Numbered from the stretch's first letter, positions 16,055-25,893 are shown. The stretch: DNA of 64,000 bases from CAVSRC01 sp963762605 (GCA_963762605.1 CAVXLJ010000016.1:1-64000); one strand, 5' to 3'. Made by a program: numbers and translations. The notes: generated by a model not told the origin, from the sequence alone.

Positions 16055-16204
16055 GGCCTCGATTGTTTCCCCCGGGGATAAACCGCCGCGATGGCGCATT
16101 TCTCGCCATCAATCCAATACGATAGCCTATTGCGTCGGAAACGCGGAATCAACTGCCCGACAAGCGGTTACGACGTCTTTTGGCCACCTCATATGAGGGG
16201 GTGG

Positions 16205-17182
16205 TCACCAGCGCAGAATCACCGACCCCCAGGTGAAGCCACCGCCCATCGATTCAAGAAGCACAAGATCGCCGCGCTTGATGCGGTTGTCGTCGCTGGC
16301 CAAGGCCAGCGCCAACGGTATGGACGCGGCGGACGTGTTGCCGTGCTGGGCCACCGTCTTGATCACCTTCTCGTCCGGAATGCCGAACTTCTTCGCGCTG
16401 CCGTCGATGATGCGGATATTGGCCTGATGGGGCACGAACCAGTCGATGTCCGCCGCCGTGAAGCCGGTCGCGCTGAAGGCGTCCTCGATCACGTCGCTGA
16501 TCGCGGTGATGGCGTATTTGAACACCTCGCGCCCTTCCATGCGCAGATGGCCGACGGTGCCTGTCGACGACGGTCCGCCGTCGACATAAAGCTGCAGCTT
16601 GTGGCGCCCGTCGGAGCGCAAGTGGGCGGTCAGCACGCCGCGGTCGTCGCGCGTGCCCGGCTGTTCCTCCGCCGCCAGCACGACGGCGCCCGCCCCGTCG
16701 CCGAACAGCACGCAGGTCGTCCGGTCGGTCCAGTCGAGCAGGCGGGAGAAGGTTTCGGCGCCGATGACCAGCGCCTTTCGCGCATGGCCGGCGCGGATCA
16801 TCGCATCGGTCGTGGCCAGCGCGTAGACGAAGCCCGAGCACACCGCCTGCAGGTCGAAGGCGGCACCCGATGTCATCCCCAGCTTCTCCTGCACGGTCAC
16901 CGCCGCCGCCGGAAAGGTGTTGTCCGCGGTCGAGGTCGCCAGCACGATCAGATCGATGTCGCTGGCCGGCACGCCCGCCCGGTCGAGCGCCACGCGGGCC
17001 GCCGCCGTCGCAAGGTCTGAGGTCAGCTCGCCGTCAGCGGCGATGTGGCGTTGGGCAATGCCGGTGCGCTGGCGGATCCAGGCATCCGACGTGTCAACCA
17101 TTCGGGCGAGGTCGTCATTGGTGAGAATCTTCTCGGGCAAATAGCCCCCGGCACCCAGTACAACCGAACGCAACTTGCTCAC
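16205..17182 (-). CDS. fabH: 3-oxoacyl-[ACP] synthase III
   Basis: Starts fatty acid synthesis by condensing acetyl-CoA with malonyl-ACP. At 325 residues the length is standard. The catalytic triad is in place: Cys115 in QAVCSGF, His252 in VPHQAN and Asn282 in HGNTSAAS. Its ATG overlaps the plsX stop by four bases, indicating coupled translation. ihfA follows after 150 bases. Confidence 0.96.
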   Translation of the reverse strand: MSKLRSVVLGAGGYLPEKILTNDDLARMVDTSDAWIRQRTGIAQRHIAADGELTSDLATAAARVALDRAGVPASDIDLIVLATSTADNTFPAAAVTVQEKLGMTSGAAFDLQAVCSGFVYALATTDAMIRAGHARKALVIGAETFSRLLDWTDRTTCVLFGDGAGAVVLAAEEQPGTRDDRGVLTAHLRSDGRHKLQLYVDGGPSSTGTVGHLRMEGREVFKYAITAISDVIEDAFSATGFTAADIDWFVPHQANIRIIDGSAKKFGIPDEKVIKTVAQHGNTSAASIPLALALASDDNRIKRGDLVLLESMGGGFTWGSVILRW

Positions 17183-18240
17183 ATCGCACCTGTATTCGCG
17201 ACCTGGTCGCCGGCGGCAACCGCCTGGCGGTGCGCGGACAGGTCTTTGTTGATCTTCTCGACGATCCCGCTCTTGGCCATGCTGTAGCCGACTTCGATCG
17301 CCGAGGCGAAACCTTCCGCGTCGGTGCCGCCATGGCTCTTGATCACCAGTCCGCCCAATCCCAGAAAGGCGCCGCCGTTGCTGCGCCGCGGGTCCATCCT
17401 GTGGCGCAGCCGGTTGAAGGCGCCGCGCGCCAGCAGGTAGCCGAGCCGGGCAGGCAGGCTGGCGCTCATCGCCTCGCGCAGATAGCTCATGATCTGCCTG
17501 GCCGTGCCTTCGGCGGCCTTCAGCGCGATGTTGCCGGCGAAGCCCTCGGTCACCACCACGTCCGTGGTGCCCTTGCCGATGTCGTCACCCTCGACGAAAC
17601 CGAGATAGTCCAGATAGGGCAGCTCGGCCTCCTTGAGCATCTGGCCGGCGAGCCGGATCTCCTCGATGCCCTTGATCTCCTCCACGCCGATATTGAGCAG
17701 GCCGACCGTCGGGCGTTCCTTGTTGAACAGCGCGCGGGCCATGGCCGCGCCCATCACGGCATATTCGAACAGCTGCTCGGCGTCGGCCCCGATGGTGGCG
17801 CCGATGTCGAGCACCACGGCCTCACCTTTCAGCGTCGGCCAGACCCCGGCGATTGCCGGCCGGTCGATTTCGTTCTCGCCGCGCAGGCAGAACAGCGCCA
17901 TCGCCATCAGCGCGCCGGTATTGCCGGCCGAAACCGCGAAACCCGCCCCCTCTTTGACCGCCTCGATGGCGCGCCACATGCTTGACTTGCCGCGCCCGCG
18001 CCTGAGCGCCTGGCTGGGCTTGTCCTCCATGCTCACGGCGACGTCGCAGTGTTCGAAGTCGGACGCGGCCTTGAGCCGCGGATACTGATCGAGCAGCGGC
18101 CGTACCTGCTTCTCGTCACCGAACAGGCGGAAACGCATGCCGGCATGGCGGCTGAGCATGAGATCGGCGCCGGGCAGCACCATCTCGGGTCCCTTGTCAC
18201 CTCCCATGACATCAAGCGATGCCGTGATCGTTCCCGCCAT
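17179..18240 (-). CDS. plsX: Phosphate acyltransferase PlsX
   Basis: Makes acyl-phosphate from acyl-ACP for phospholipid synthesis. It is a 353-residue protein with the conserved start ITASLDVMGGDKGP, the VSAGNTGALMAMA segment and VVTEGFAGNIALKAAEG. It shares four bases with fabH downstream. Upstream is yceD, separated by about 134 bases that probably hold a promoter; the yceD-plsX-fabH order is the classic one for lipid synthesis. Confidence 0.95.
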   Translation of the reverse strand: MAGTITASLDVMGGDKGPEMVLPGADLMLSRHAGMRFRLFGDEKQVRPLLDQYPRLKAASDFEHCDVAVSMEDKPSQALRRGRGKSSMWRAIEAVKEGAGFAVSAGNTGALMAMALFCLRGENEIDRPAIAGVWPTLKGEAVVLDIGATIGADAEQLFEYAVMGAAMARALFNKERPTVGLLNIGVEEIKGIEEIRLAGQMLKEAELPYLDYLGFVEGDDIGKGTTDVVVTEGFAGNIALKAAEGTARQIMSYLREAMSASLPARLGYLLARGAFNRLRHRMDPRRSNGGAFLGLGGLVIKSHGGTDAEGFASAIEVGYSMAKSGIVEKINKDLSAHRQAVAAGDQVANTGAM

Positions 18241-18374
18241 CGAGCCCCTGCGCTCTGGTTTTGGTTGAGTTGATCCGGCGGCAGTTCCCTGCCGCCCGTT
18301 GCCGCGCGAAAGCGGGCGAACATTACAAGGTTAGCCGGGCCAGACAAAGGCCCTGCGGCGAACAATCCCCGCCG

Positions 18375-18914
18375 TCACTTCCTGGTCCGCAGCACCTCGC
18401 GCAGCACCGCAAAAGGTGATTCCTCTGCCGATTCAGGCGCCTCGCCGCCGTCTGCCGGCAACGCCGCCCCCGGCGCGCGCGGATAGGGGTCGATCGCCAG
18501 CACGAACATTTCCTCGACCAGCGCGCCGAGGTCGATGGTCGTGCCCTCCATCACCTCCGGCGGGTCGGGCGCTTGCGGGTCGATCGCCACCTCCTTCGCC
18601 ACCGGCTGCGCCTGCGGCGAACCGGCCGGCGCGAAACGCACCGAGAACGCCTCGTCGATATGCTGCGCCACCGGCACCAGGCTGACGACGCAGGACTGGA
18701 CGATGTCGGCGGTAACCCGACCGGTGACCGCCACCAGGCCGTCGGCGGCCGGCGCCAGCGTCGCCGTGGCCGCGAGCCCGTCGACGGCCTTGACGTCGTA
18801 AGCAGCGGCCAGCGCTGCCCGCTGCTCGGCGCTGGCCGCGATTGCCACCTCGACACCCGTCGCCGGCAGGTGGGCGGTGTCGGTGATGTGGGAAAGGATC
18901 GGACGTTCGCTCAT
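18375..18914 (-). CDS. YceD family protein (DUF177)
   Basis: A 179-residue protein. YceD homologs sit next to rpmF or plsX and are implicated in 23S rRNA accumulation. Visible family marks are the conserved cysteine in VQSCVVSLVPV and the acidic ALVEEMFVLAIDPYPRAPG stretch in the C-terminal half. In alphaproteobacteria rpmF is usually elsewhere, as here. Its ATG overlaps the stop of the upstream chaperone gene by four bases. Confidence 0.82.
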   Translation of the reverse strand: MSERPILSHITDTAHLPATGVEVAIAASAEQRAALAAAYDVKAVDGLAATATLAPAADGLVAVTGRVTADIVQSCVVSLVPVAQHIDEAFSVRFAPAGSPQAQPVAKEVAIDPQAPDPPEVMEGTTIDLGALVEEMFVLAIDPYPRAPGAALPADGGEAPESAEESPFAVLREVLRTRK

Positions 18915-19459
18915 GCTTTGGCCTCCACGAAGCCGGCCGGATCTGGAAACGCAATCGCGCCTTCGCCGATGCTGGCGAGCGGCGTTTGCGCCAGCACCGC
19001 GGCGGCGGCCATCGCATAGTCGGCCAGCCGGCCGGCGCTCGCCATCGTCGTGCTGTCCGGAAACACGTTGCGCGCGATTGCCTCCGCCAGCGCGGTCCGC
19101 TCGCCCAGCGTGCGGCCATAAGCCTCAGCCCGGCCGTAGAAGCTTTCGCCCATCTTCTTCATCCGCTTGGGCACGCCGAAGTCGCCGAAGCCAAGTTCGC
19201 GCAACGACTGGTCCATGTCCCGGCAGAAATCGTCGAAGACGCGCTGGCCGAGTGCGGTGCCCGCCTCGCCTTCCCGGCGCAGCCGGTCGATGAGCAGAAC
19301 AGTGTGCAGCACCACCATTTCAAATCGGCCGGTAACCGAATCGGGCACGCCGAGGGCGGCATAGAGCGCCGGCGCCCGCGCCTGGGTAACGATGGCACCA
19401 TAGGCCGCGGCAGCGGCGGCTTCTGCGGTCCGGTCGGTTCGGAACAGGCGTGCGAACAA
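18911..19459 (-). CDS. Ubiquinol-cytochrome c chaperone (Cbp3/UQCC1 family)
   Basis: A 182-residue homolog of mitochondrial Cbp3, which assists cytochrome b and cytochrome bc1 complex assembly. Family features are YGAIVTQAR near the start, GRFEMVVLHTVLLIDRL, and DFCRDMDQSLRELGFGD with VPKRMKKMGESFYGR. It is soluble, with no signal peptide. It forms an overlapping pair with yceD and is divergent from bamE; the 209 bases between them hold both promoters. Confidence 0.85.
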   Translation of the reverse strand: MFARLFRTDRTAEAAAAAAYGAIVTQARAPALYAALGVPDSVTGRFEMVVLHTVLLIDRLRREGEAGTALGQRVFDDFCRDMDQSLRELGFGDFGVPKRMKKMGESFYGRAEAYGRTLGERTALAEAIARNVFPDSTTMASAGRLADYAMAAAAVLAQTPLASIGEGAIAFPDPAGFVEAKA

Positions 19460-19668
19460 CGGGATCTTCCCTCGGGCTTTAATCTTCCGACACTCTTTCA
19501 GGCCGGGAATCGTTGCAAGCGGCGCGTCGGCGGGTTAGGCCATGACGCGCATTATCGCGGAATACCACGTTTCCGACACGATCATGCACAAGCCTCTGCC
19601 GGCGGATGCAAACCGCGCCGCCGGCGGTGGCCACCACCACGGCTAGAGCAGGACGGGGATAGGGTGGA

Positions 19669-20199
19669 ATGACCAAGGCTGGGCAAGGAAAGAACGGCAC
19701 CTCTCTGATTTCGGGGCGGCTGCTGACGTCTCTTCGCGTCGGCATAGCCCTGACCGCGGTTCTGGGCCTTGCCGGTTGCAGCGCGGCCGGCGGCGGCGGC
19801 GGCGGTCTGTTCAGCGGTATCGCCCAAACCACGCAGCACGGCTATGTGGTGTCGCCGATGGCGCTGGAACAGATACCGCCCGGTTCCAGCAAGGAACAGG
19901 TGCTCATCGCCCTGGGCTCGCCCTCCACCACCGCCAATTACGGCAACGACGTGTTCTACTACATCAGCCAGACACGCCGGCGCGACGCCGCATTCCTGCC
20001 CGAGAAGGTCGTCGACCAGCGCGTCGTCGCCGTCTATTTCGACAAGAAGGACCAGGTCGATCACGTCGCCAATTACGGCCTGAAGGACGGCAAGGTGTTC
20101 GACTTCATCTCGCGCACGACGCCGACCGGCGGTGCCGACCAGAGCTTCCTGCAGCAGGTCCTGTCGGGCGTCGTCGGCTTCGGCAAGCCCGGGCTGTAG
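19669..20199 (+). CDS. bamE: Outer membrane assembly lipoprotein BamE (SmpA/OmlA)
   Basis: A 176-residue lipoprotein of the beta-barrel assembly complex. The signal sequence ends with lipobox LAGC followed by a glycine-rich linker. The SmpA/OmlA domain begins at about residue 55 (QIPPGSSKEQVLIALGSPS), with VFYYISQTRRR and VAVYFDKKDQV strands. The long C-terminal tail is usual in alphaproteobacteria. Its place beside the Cbp3-type gene is conserved in rhizobia. Confidence 0.88.
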   Translation: MTKAGQGKNGTSLISGRLLTSLRVGIALTAVLGLAGCSAAGGGGGGLFSGIAQTTQHGYVVSPMALEQIPPGSSKEQVLIALGSPSTTANYGNDVFYYISQTRRRDAAFLPEKVVDQRVVAVYFDKKDQVDHVANYGLKDGKVFDFISRTTPTGGADQSFLQQVLSGVVGFGKPGL

Positions 20200-20252
20200 C
20201 GGCTCACAGCGCGTTCTCCTCAGCCGAACTGAACGGCCTGTATTTGAGGGGC

Positions 20253-20275
20253 CTCTCCCCCCATGCGGGGGAGAG
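20253..20275 (+). terminator. Hairpin after bamE
   Basis: The 9-bp stem CCTCTCCCC... at 20253-20261 pairs with GGGGGAGAG at 20267-20275 around a 5-nt loop. There is no T-run after it, so termination strength is uncertain; similar CTCTCCCC palindromes recur as general intergenic repeats. Confidence 0.4.
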
Positions 20276-20316
20276 ACAGAGAGGAAGGCGTCGCTCCGAC
20301 CCTCGCACCAAACGAA

Positions 20317-20348
20317 AGGGGCGACCGCGCCTCAGCGCGACCGCCCCT
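20317..20348 (-). terminator. Terminator of hppA
   Basis: The arms AGGGGCGACCGCGC and GCGCGACCGCCCCT (20317-20330, 20335-20348) pair around CTCA with two mismatched bases in the middle. On the minus strand the hairpin is followed by TTTCGTTT, a fair U-rich tail. It lies 23 bases past the hppA stop. Confidence 0.7.
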
Positions 20349-20370
20349 GGTCTTTTGACCCTTCAGGTCG

Positions 20371-22476
20371 TCAGTGCGCCAGCACCGCCAGCAGAAGCAG
20401 GGCGACGATGTTGGTGATCTTGATCATCGGGTTCACAGCCGGGCCGGCCGTGTCCTTGTAGGGGTCGCCGACGGTGTCGCCGGTCACGGCCGCCTTGTGC
20501 GCCTCCGAGCCCTTTCCGCCGTAGTGACCGTCCTCGATGTACTTCTTGGCGTTATCCCAGGCGCCGCCACCGGCCGTCATTGAGATGGCGACGAACAGGC
20601 CGTTGACGATCACGCCGAGAAGCATGGCACCGAGCGCCGAGAAGGCCGCGCCCTTGCCGCCGATCCACAAGACGGCGAAGAAGGCGACCAGCGGCGAGAG
20701 CACCGGCAGCAGCGACGGAACGACCATTTCCCTGATCGCCGCGCGGGTCAGCAGGTCGACCGCCTTGCCGTAGTCCGGCTTGTCGGTGCCCTGCATGATG
20801 CCGGGCTTCTCCTTGAACTGCCGCCGCACCTCTTCGACGATCGCGCTTGCCGCACGACCGACCGCCGTCATGGTGATGCCGCCGAACAGGTAGGGCAGCA
20901 GGCCGCCGAACAGGAGGCCGGCCACGACATAGGGGTTGGCCAGCGAGAAGTTGACCGTGACGCCTTCGAAGAACGGGAAGGTTGCCGCGTTCTGGGAGAA
21001 GTGCGTCAGGTCCGAGGTATAGGCCGCAAACAGCACCAGCGCGCCGAGGCCGGCGGAGCCGATGGCGTAGCCCTTGGTGATCGCCTTGGTGGTGTTGCCG
21101 ACCGCGTCGAGAGCGTCCGTGGTCTTGCGCACCTCGGCCGGCAGATCAGCCATCTCGGCAATGCCACCGGCATTGTCGGTGACCGGGCCGAAGGCGTCGA
21201 GCGCCACGACCACGCCGGCCAGCGCCAGCATGGTGGTGACCGCGATGGCGATGCCGTAAAGGCCGGCGAGGTTATAGGTCACCAGGATGCCGGCGATGAT
21301 CACCAGCGCCGGCAGCGCCGTCGATTCGAGCGAGACGGCGAGGCCCTGGATGACGTTGGTGCCGTGGCCGGTGATCGAGGCCTTGGCGATCGACTGCACC
21401 GGACGGTAGTTGGTGCCGGTGTAGTACTCGGTGATCACGATGATCAGGCCGGTGACGATCAGGCCGGTGAGGCCGGCGAGGAACAGGCTGAAGCCGTTGA
21501 AGGTCGTCGTGCCCACCGTGATTGGCGTGGAGAAGCCGAGCACCGCCCAGGTGACCAGCGCCAGGCCCACGACCGAGAACAGCGCCGAGGCGAGGAAGCC
21601 CTTGTAGAGGGCGCCCATGATCGAGTTGTTGGCACCGAGCTTGACGAAGAACATGCCGCCGATCGAGGTCAGGATGCAGATGCCGGCGATCGCCAGCGGG
21701 TAGATCATGCCTTCCACGGCGAGGTCGCCTGAGAGCAGGATCGAGCCCAGAACCATGGTCGCAACCACGGTCACCGCATAAGTCTCGAACAGGTCGGCCG
21801 CCATGCCGGCGCAGTCGCCGACATTGTCGCCGACGTTGTCGGCGATGGTCGCCGGATTGCGCGGATCGTCCTCGGGGATGCCGGCCTCGACCTTGCCGAC
21901 CAGATCGCCGCCGACGTCGGCACCCTTGGTGAAGATGCCGCCGCCGAGACGGGCGAAGATCGAGATCAGCGAGGCGCCGAAGCCGAGCGCCACCAGCGCA
22001 TCCACCACCACGCGGTCGCCGGGGGCATGGCCCAGGAACTGGGTGAGGATCAGGTAGTAGACGCTGACGCCCAAGAGCGCCAGGCCGGCAACCAGCATGC
22101 CGGTGATCGAGCCCGAGCGGAAGGCGATCGACAGACCGGCGGCGAGGCTCTTGCTCGCCGCCTGCGCGGTACGCGCGTTGGCGCGCACGGAGATCATCAT
22201 GCCGATGAAGCCGGCCGATCCGGAGAGGATCGCGCCGATCAGGAAGCCGATGCCCACCGTGATCGTCAGGAACCAGGTGATGATGATGAACACCACGACG
22301 CCGACCGCGGCGATGGTGGTGTACTGACGGCGCAGATAGGCGGTGGCGCCTTCCTGGACGGCCGCCGATATCTCTTGCATGCGGGCGGAGCCAGCATCTG
22401 CGGCCAGCACCTCGCGCGCCGACCACACGCTATAGGCAATAGCGATGAGGCCGCTCAGAATAATCAGGTAGATCAC
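20371..22476 (-). CDS. hppA: Membrane-bound proton-pumping pyrophosphatase
   Basis: A 701-residue integral membrane enzyme with about 16 helices that couples PPi hydrolysis to proton export or energisation. The substrate site is clear: DVGGDLVGKVEAGIPEDDP, then NPATIADNVGDNVGDCAG. The K+-dependence position reads GNTTKAITKG; lysine at that site marks the K+-independent H+-PPase class. It is transcribed alone, with a terminator at 20317-20348 and about 200 bases of upstream spacer. Common in Hyphomicrobiales. Confidence 0.96.
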   Translation of the reverse strand: MIYLIILSGLIAIAYSVWSAREVLAADAGSARMQEISAAVQEGATAYLRRQYTTIAAVGVVVFIIITWFLTITVGIGFLIGAILSGSAGFIGMMISVRANARTAQAASKSLAAGLSIAFRSGSITGMLVAGLALLGVSVYYLILTQFLGHAPGDRVVVDALVALGFGASLISIFARLGGGIFTKGADVGGDLVGKVEAGIPEDDPRNPATIADNVGDNVGDCAGMAADLFETYAVTVVATMVLGSILLSGDLAVEGMIYPLAIAGICILTSIGGMFFVKLGANNSIMGALYKGFLASALFSVVGLALVTWAVLGFSTPITVGTTTFNGFSLFLAGLTGLIVTGLIIVITEYYTGTNYRPVQSIAKASITGHGTNVIQGLAVSLESTALPALVIIAGILVTYNLAGLYGIAIAVTTMLALAGVVVALDAFGPVTDNAGGIAEMADLPAEVRKTTDALDAVGNTTKAITKGYAIGSAGLGALVLFAAYTSDLTHFSQNAATFPFFEGVTVNFSLANPYVVAGLLFGGLLPYLFGGITMTAVGRAASAIVEEVRRQFKEKPGIMQGTDKPDYGKAVDLLTRAAIREMVVPSLLPVLSPLVAFFAVLWIGGKGAAFSALGAMLLGVIVNGLFVAISMTAGGGAWDNAKKYIEDGHYGGKGSEAHKAAVTGDTVGDPYKDTAGPAVNPMIKITNIVALLLLAVLAH

Positions 22477-22674
22477 GGGTCTATATCCCTCCGTCAGGCT
22501 GGAGCCGACGAGCGTCCGACGCTCGCGCGCCCAGCCACAATCACGCGAAACGGCTGAACGAAACCGCCCCCCCGGCGGCGTGGAACCGGGCGTCGGTATG
22601 GCCCGTCAGGCAACGGGCGTCAAGCCATGTATCGGGACGCGCGCCGGGCCCCGGGCACCGCCAAACCGGGTGCC

Positions 22675-23898
22675 TCAAGCCGCCCGCCGCCGCCTCAAGA
22701 CGAAGGCCACCAGGAGCGCCGCCAGGCAGACCGCGATGACCGGAAAAACGTAGATATTCAGCCGTTCCCAGCCCACCGTCGCATAGAGCCGGCCGGACAC
22801 CAGCGAGGCCGCCGCCACCGAGCCGAACACCAGGAAATCGTTGAGCCCCTGCACGGTGTTCTTCTCTTCCGGCCGGTAGGTCTCGGTGAGCATGGCGGTG
22901 GAGCCGATGAAGCCGAAATTCCAGCCAAGGCCGAGCAGAATCAGCGCGCCCCAGAAATTCGCCAGATTGACGCCCGCCAGCGCCACGGCGGCGCACAGCG
23001 CCAGCAGCCCCATGCCGATGGCAATCACCAGTTCCTTGCCGTAGCGGGCGATCAGATGGCCGGTGAGGTAGCTCGGGCCGAACATGGCCATCACATGCCA
23101 CTGGATGCCGAGTGCGGCGTTGTTCTGGCCGAGGCCACACCCGACGATGGCCAGCGGCGCCGCCGTCATCAACAGGCTCATCAGCGCGTAGGAGCCCATC
23201 GAGCACACGATGGCCACGATGAAGCGCGGTTGGCGCGCGATCTCGCTCAAGCGACGGCCGCCGGTGCGCTCGGCGGTCGGCGGCGGCTGACGCGCCTCGC
23301 CGCTGAGTTGCGACAGGATGGCGATCGCCACCAGGGCCAGAATGCCAATGGCGAAGAAGCTGCCGGCAAACGGAATCGGGTCGAGCAGGTTGCGGGTCAC
23401 GATCACCGTCTGCGGGCCGACCACCGCCGCCGCGATGCCGCCGGTCAGCACCCACGAGATGGCGCGGGCACGGAAGGCCGGGCTGCCGACATCGGCGGCC
23501 GCGAAGCGGTATTGCTGGGCAAAAGCGGCGGAGAAGCCGACCGTCATGAGGCCGAGGGCGATCAGGGCGAAGGACCCGATGAGCACGGCATAGCCGGCGA
23601 TGAGGCCGCCGAAGATGGCGACGCTGGCGCCCGACAGGAATCCGGCCCGGCGCCCGACCTGCCGCATCAGCAACGCCGCGGGGATCGTGCCCATCGCCAC
23701 GCCGACGTTGAAGCCGCTCACCGGCAGGGTGGCCAGAGACTTGTCGGCGTCGAGCAGATAGCTGCCGGCAAGCCCGCCAAGCGAGACGCTGATCACCGGA
23801 ATGGCGCCGCTGAACGCCGCCGCCGCGGACAGCAGCAGCGCGTTGCGCCGCGCATGCCGCGGCTCGCCGTCGAGGGTCATCGGTCCAGCGGTGGTCAT
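22675..23898 (-). CDS. MFS transporter
   Basis: A 407-residue, 12-helix major facilitator superfamily protein. The A-like loop RQVGRRAGFLSG follows helix 2, and the two halves are joined by a hydrophilic segment near PPPTAERTGGRR. The start was set at ATG 23898, seven bases after the thiL stop; a longer frame to 23958 would overlap thiL. The substrate is unknown and export is more likely than import. It is transcribed after thiL and may be the last gene of the rib-nusB-thiL unit. Confidence 0.8.
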   Translation of the reverse strand: MTTAGPMTLDGEPRHARRNALLLSAAAAFSGAIPVISVSLGGLAGSYLLDADKSLATLPVSGFNVGVAMGTIPAALLMRQVGRRAGFLSGASVAIFGGLIAGYAVLIGSFALIALGLMTVGFSAAFAQQYRFAAADVGSPAFRARAISWVLTGGIAAAVVGPQTVIVTRNLLDPIPFAGSFFAIGILALVAIAILSQLSGEARQPPPTAERTGGRRLSEIARQPRFIVAIVCSMGSYALMSLLMTAAPLAIVGCGLGQNNAALGIQWHVMAMFGPSYLTGHLIARYGKELVIAIGMGLLALCAAVALAGVNLANFWGALILLGLGWNFGFIGSTAMLTETYRPEEKNTVQGLNDFLVFGSVAAASLVSGRLYATVGWERLNIYVFPVIAVCLAALLVAFVLRRRRAA

Positions 23899-23905
23899 GG
23901 CCGGC

Positions 23906-24901
23906 TCAGAAATGGGTGTGGCCGGCACCGTCGAGACGGATCGGCCTGCCGCCGACATCCAGCATCAGCGGCGGGCCCTTGCCCTCGACGATGCGGCCGA
24001 TGCGCGCCACCGGCACGCCCGCCGCGCGCGCCGCGGCGGCAAAGCGCGGCGCCGCCGAGCGGCTCAGCGTGGCCAGGATCTCGTAATCGTCGCCGCCGGT
24101 CACGATCGTCCGGATCAGCGCCGGGTCGCGCGCCGTCAGGCGGCGCGCAGCCGGCGACAGCGGCACCAGCGCCGCCTCGATCTCGGCCCCGACGCCGGAG
24201 ACGTCACAGATGTGGCCGAGGTCGCCGATGAGGCCGTCGGAGACGTCCATGGCGCTCGAGGCATGGCGGCGCAGGAGCGGCGCCAGCGCCATGCGCGGTT
24301 GCGGGTGCAGGTAACGGTCGATCAGGTGCTTGGTGCCCCTGCCCTCGCCGGCAGAAATCCGCCCCAGCCGCAAAGCGAGGCCGAGCGCCGCGTCGCCGAT
24401 CGTGCCGGAGACATAGATGTGGTCCCCCGGCCGGGCGCCGGCGCGGGTCACCATGCGCCCCTTGGGGATGCGGCCAAGCGCGGTCACCGACACGGTGAGG
24501 CCGCCCGAGGCGCGGATCGTGTCGCCGCCGATGAGCGTGATGCCGTAGCGCTCCTGGTCGGCCTTGAGGCCCTTGGCGAAACCGGCGAGCCAGCTTTCGG
24601 TCCAGTCCTCGGGAAGCGCCAGCGAGAGCAGATAGCCGAAGGGCGCCGCACCCTTGGCGGCGAGGTCGGAGAGGTTGACGCGCAGCGCCTTCTTGGCGAC
24701 CGAAGCCGGCGGATCGTCGCCGAAGAAATGGATGCCGGCGGCAATCATGTCGGTGGTCAGCACCAGATCCTCGCCCGGCCTCTGGCGATAGATCGCCGCG
24801 TCGTCGGCGAGCGCCAGGGCGCCGGCATCGCCGGCCAGCGGCCGGAAATAGCGTTCGATCAGCTCGAACTCGCCGGGACGCTTTGTCCGCTTCGCCGCCA
24901 T
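23906..24901 (-). CDS. thiL: Thiamine-monophosphate kinase
   Basis: Phosphorylates thiamine monophosphate to the active pyrophosphate cofactor. It is a 331-residue AIR synthase-fold enzyme. FELIERYF at the N-terminus, LTTDMIAAGIHFF and ALRVNLSDLAAKGA (Mg/ATP site), LIGGDT, and SSAMDVSDGLIGDL are standard ThiL motifs. The ATG follows directly on the nusB TAG with no gap. ribH-nusB-thiL is a widespread arrangement in alphaproteobacteria. Confidence 0.95.
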   Translation of the reverse strand: MAAKRTKRPGEFELIERYFRPLAGDAGALALADDAAIYRQRPGEDLVLTTDMIAAGIHFFGDDPPASVAKKALRVNLSDLAAKGAAPFGYLLSLALPEDWTESWLAGFAKGLKADQERYGITLIGGDTIRASGGLTVSVTALGRIPKGRMVTRAGARPGDHIYVSGTIGDAALGLALRLGRISAGEGRGTKHLIDRYLHPQPRMALAPLLRRHASSAMDVSDGLIGDLGHICDVSGVGAEIEAALVPLSPAARRLTARDPALIRTIVTGGDDYEILATLSRSAAPRFAAAARAAGVPVARIGRIVEGKGPPLMLDVGGRPIRLDGAGHTHF

Positions 24902-25411
24902 CTAGGGTGCGCTCTCCGGCCGGGCGAACTCGCCCACCCGCAATTCACGGGCGAGCCCGTCGAGTACCGCATTGACCACGGCCGGCGCATCGTCCTCGAA
25001 GAAGGCTTTGGCGACGTCGACGTATTCGCTGATCACCACCCGCGAGGGCACATCCGTTCGATTGGCCAGCTCGAAGGCGCCGGCGCGCAGGATGGCGCGC
25101 AGCGTCGTGTCGATGCGGGAGAGCGGCCAGCCCTGGGCGAGCGTGCGGTCGATCGCCGGGTCCAGCGTCTTCTGGTCACGCACGACGCCGGAGACAATGT
25201 CGCGGAAGAAGGCGGCGTCGGCGTTGCGATACTGGTCGCCGTCGACCTCCTTGCCGAGCCGGTAGGTCTCGAACTCGGCAATCACCTCGTTGAGCGTCGT
25301 GCCCGACAGGTCCATCTGATAGAGCGCCTGCACGGCGGCGAGCCGCGCCGCCCCGCGCTGGTTGGCCGGCCTGGTGCTGCGTTCCGCCGGGTTCGGCTGA
25401 ACGGCGGCCAT
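24902..25411 (-). CDS. nusB: Transcription antitermination factor NusB
   Basis: A 169-residue helical RNA-binding protein that joins NusE on boxA in rRNA operons. Family segments are RGAARLAAVQALYQMDLSG, AFFRDIVSGVVRD, and VVISEYVDVAKAFFEDDAPAVVNAVLD near the end. Its start overlaps the ribH stop by one base and its stop abuts thiL. Confidence 0.95.
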   Translation of the reverse strand: MAAVQPNPAERSTRPANQRGAARLAAVQALYQMDLSGTTLNEVIAEFETYRLGKEVDGDQYRNADAAFFRDIVSGVVRDQKTLDPAIDRTLAQGWPLSRIDTTLRAILRAGAFELANRTDVPSRVVISEYVDVAKAFFEDDAPAVVNAVLDGLARELRVGEFARPESAP

Positions 25412-25893
25412 CAGAGATTGAAGCGCGCGCGGAGCGCGATCATGCGCAGTGCCGCTTCCGCCGCCGCGCCGCCCTTGTTCTTGCCATCGACCCTGACCCG
25501 CGCCCAGGCCTGCTCGTCGTTCTCGACGGTCTGGATGCCGTTGCCGATGGCAATCGCCTCGTCGATCGCCAGGTCCATGAGCCCGCGCGCGGATTCGTTC
25601 GACACGGTCTCGTAATGGGTGGTCTCGCCGCGGATCACGCAGCCGAGCGCGACATAGCCGTCATACTCGACCGTGCCCTCCTCGACCGCCTCCAGCGCCA
25701 TGGCGAGCGCCGCCGGGATCTCCAGGGCACCGGGCACGGTGATGCGCTCATAGGTGGCACCGGCGCGCTCCAACGCGCCGACCGCGCCGCGCAGCAGTTC
25801 GTCGGCGATGTCGTCGTAGAAACGCGCTTCGATGATCAGAAGATGCGGCACGGATGCACTCTGGTTGCGGACACGGGAGATGGCGGTGACCAA
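25411..25893 (-). CDS. ribH: 6,7-dimethyl-8-ribityllumazine synthase
   Basis: The penultimate riboflavin step: condenses the ribityl pyrimidine with dihydroxybutanone phosphate. The 160-residue protein shows LLIIEARFYDDIAD, VPGALEIPAALAMA, GCVIRGETTHYETV with the catalytic His, and ENDEQAWARV. The first ~15 residues are not conserved, and a later start is possible but not obvious. It is followed by nusB with a one-base overlap, and ribE lies 61 bases upstream. Confidence 0.94.
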   Translation of the reverse strand: MVTAISRVRNQSASVPHLLIIEARFYDDIADELLRGAVGALERAGATYERITVPGALEIPAALAMALEAVEEGTVEYDGYVALGCVIRGETTHYETVSNESARGLMDLAIDEAIAIGNGIQTVENDEQAWARVRVDGKNKGGAAAEAALRMIALRARFNL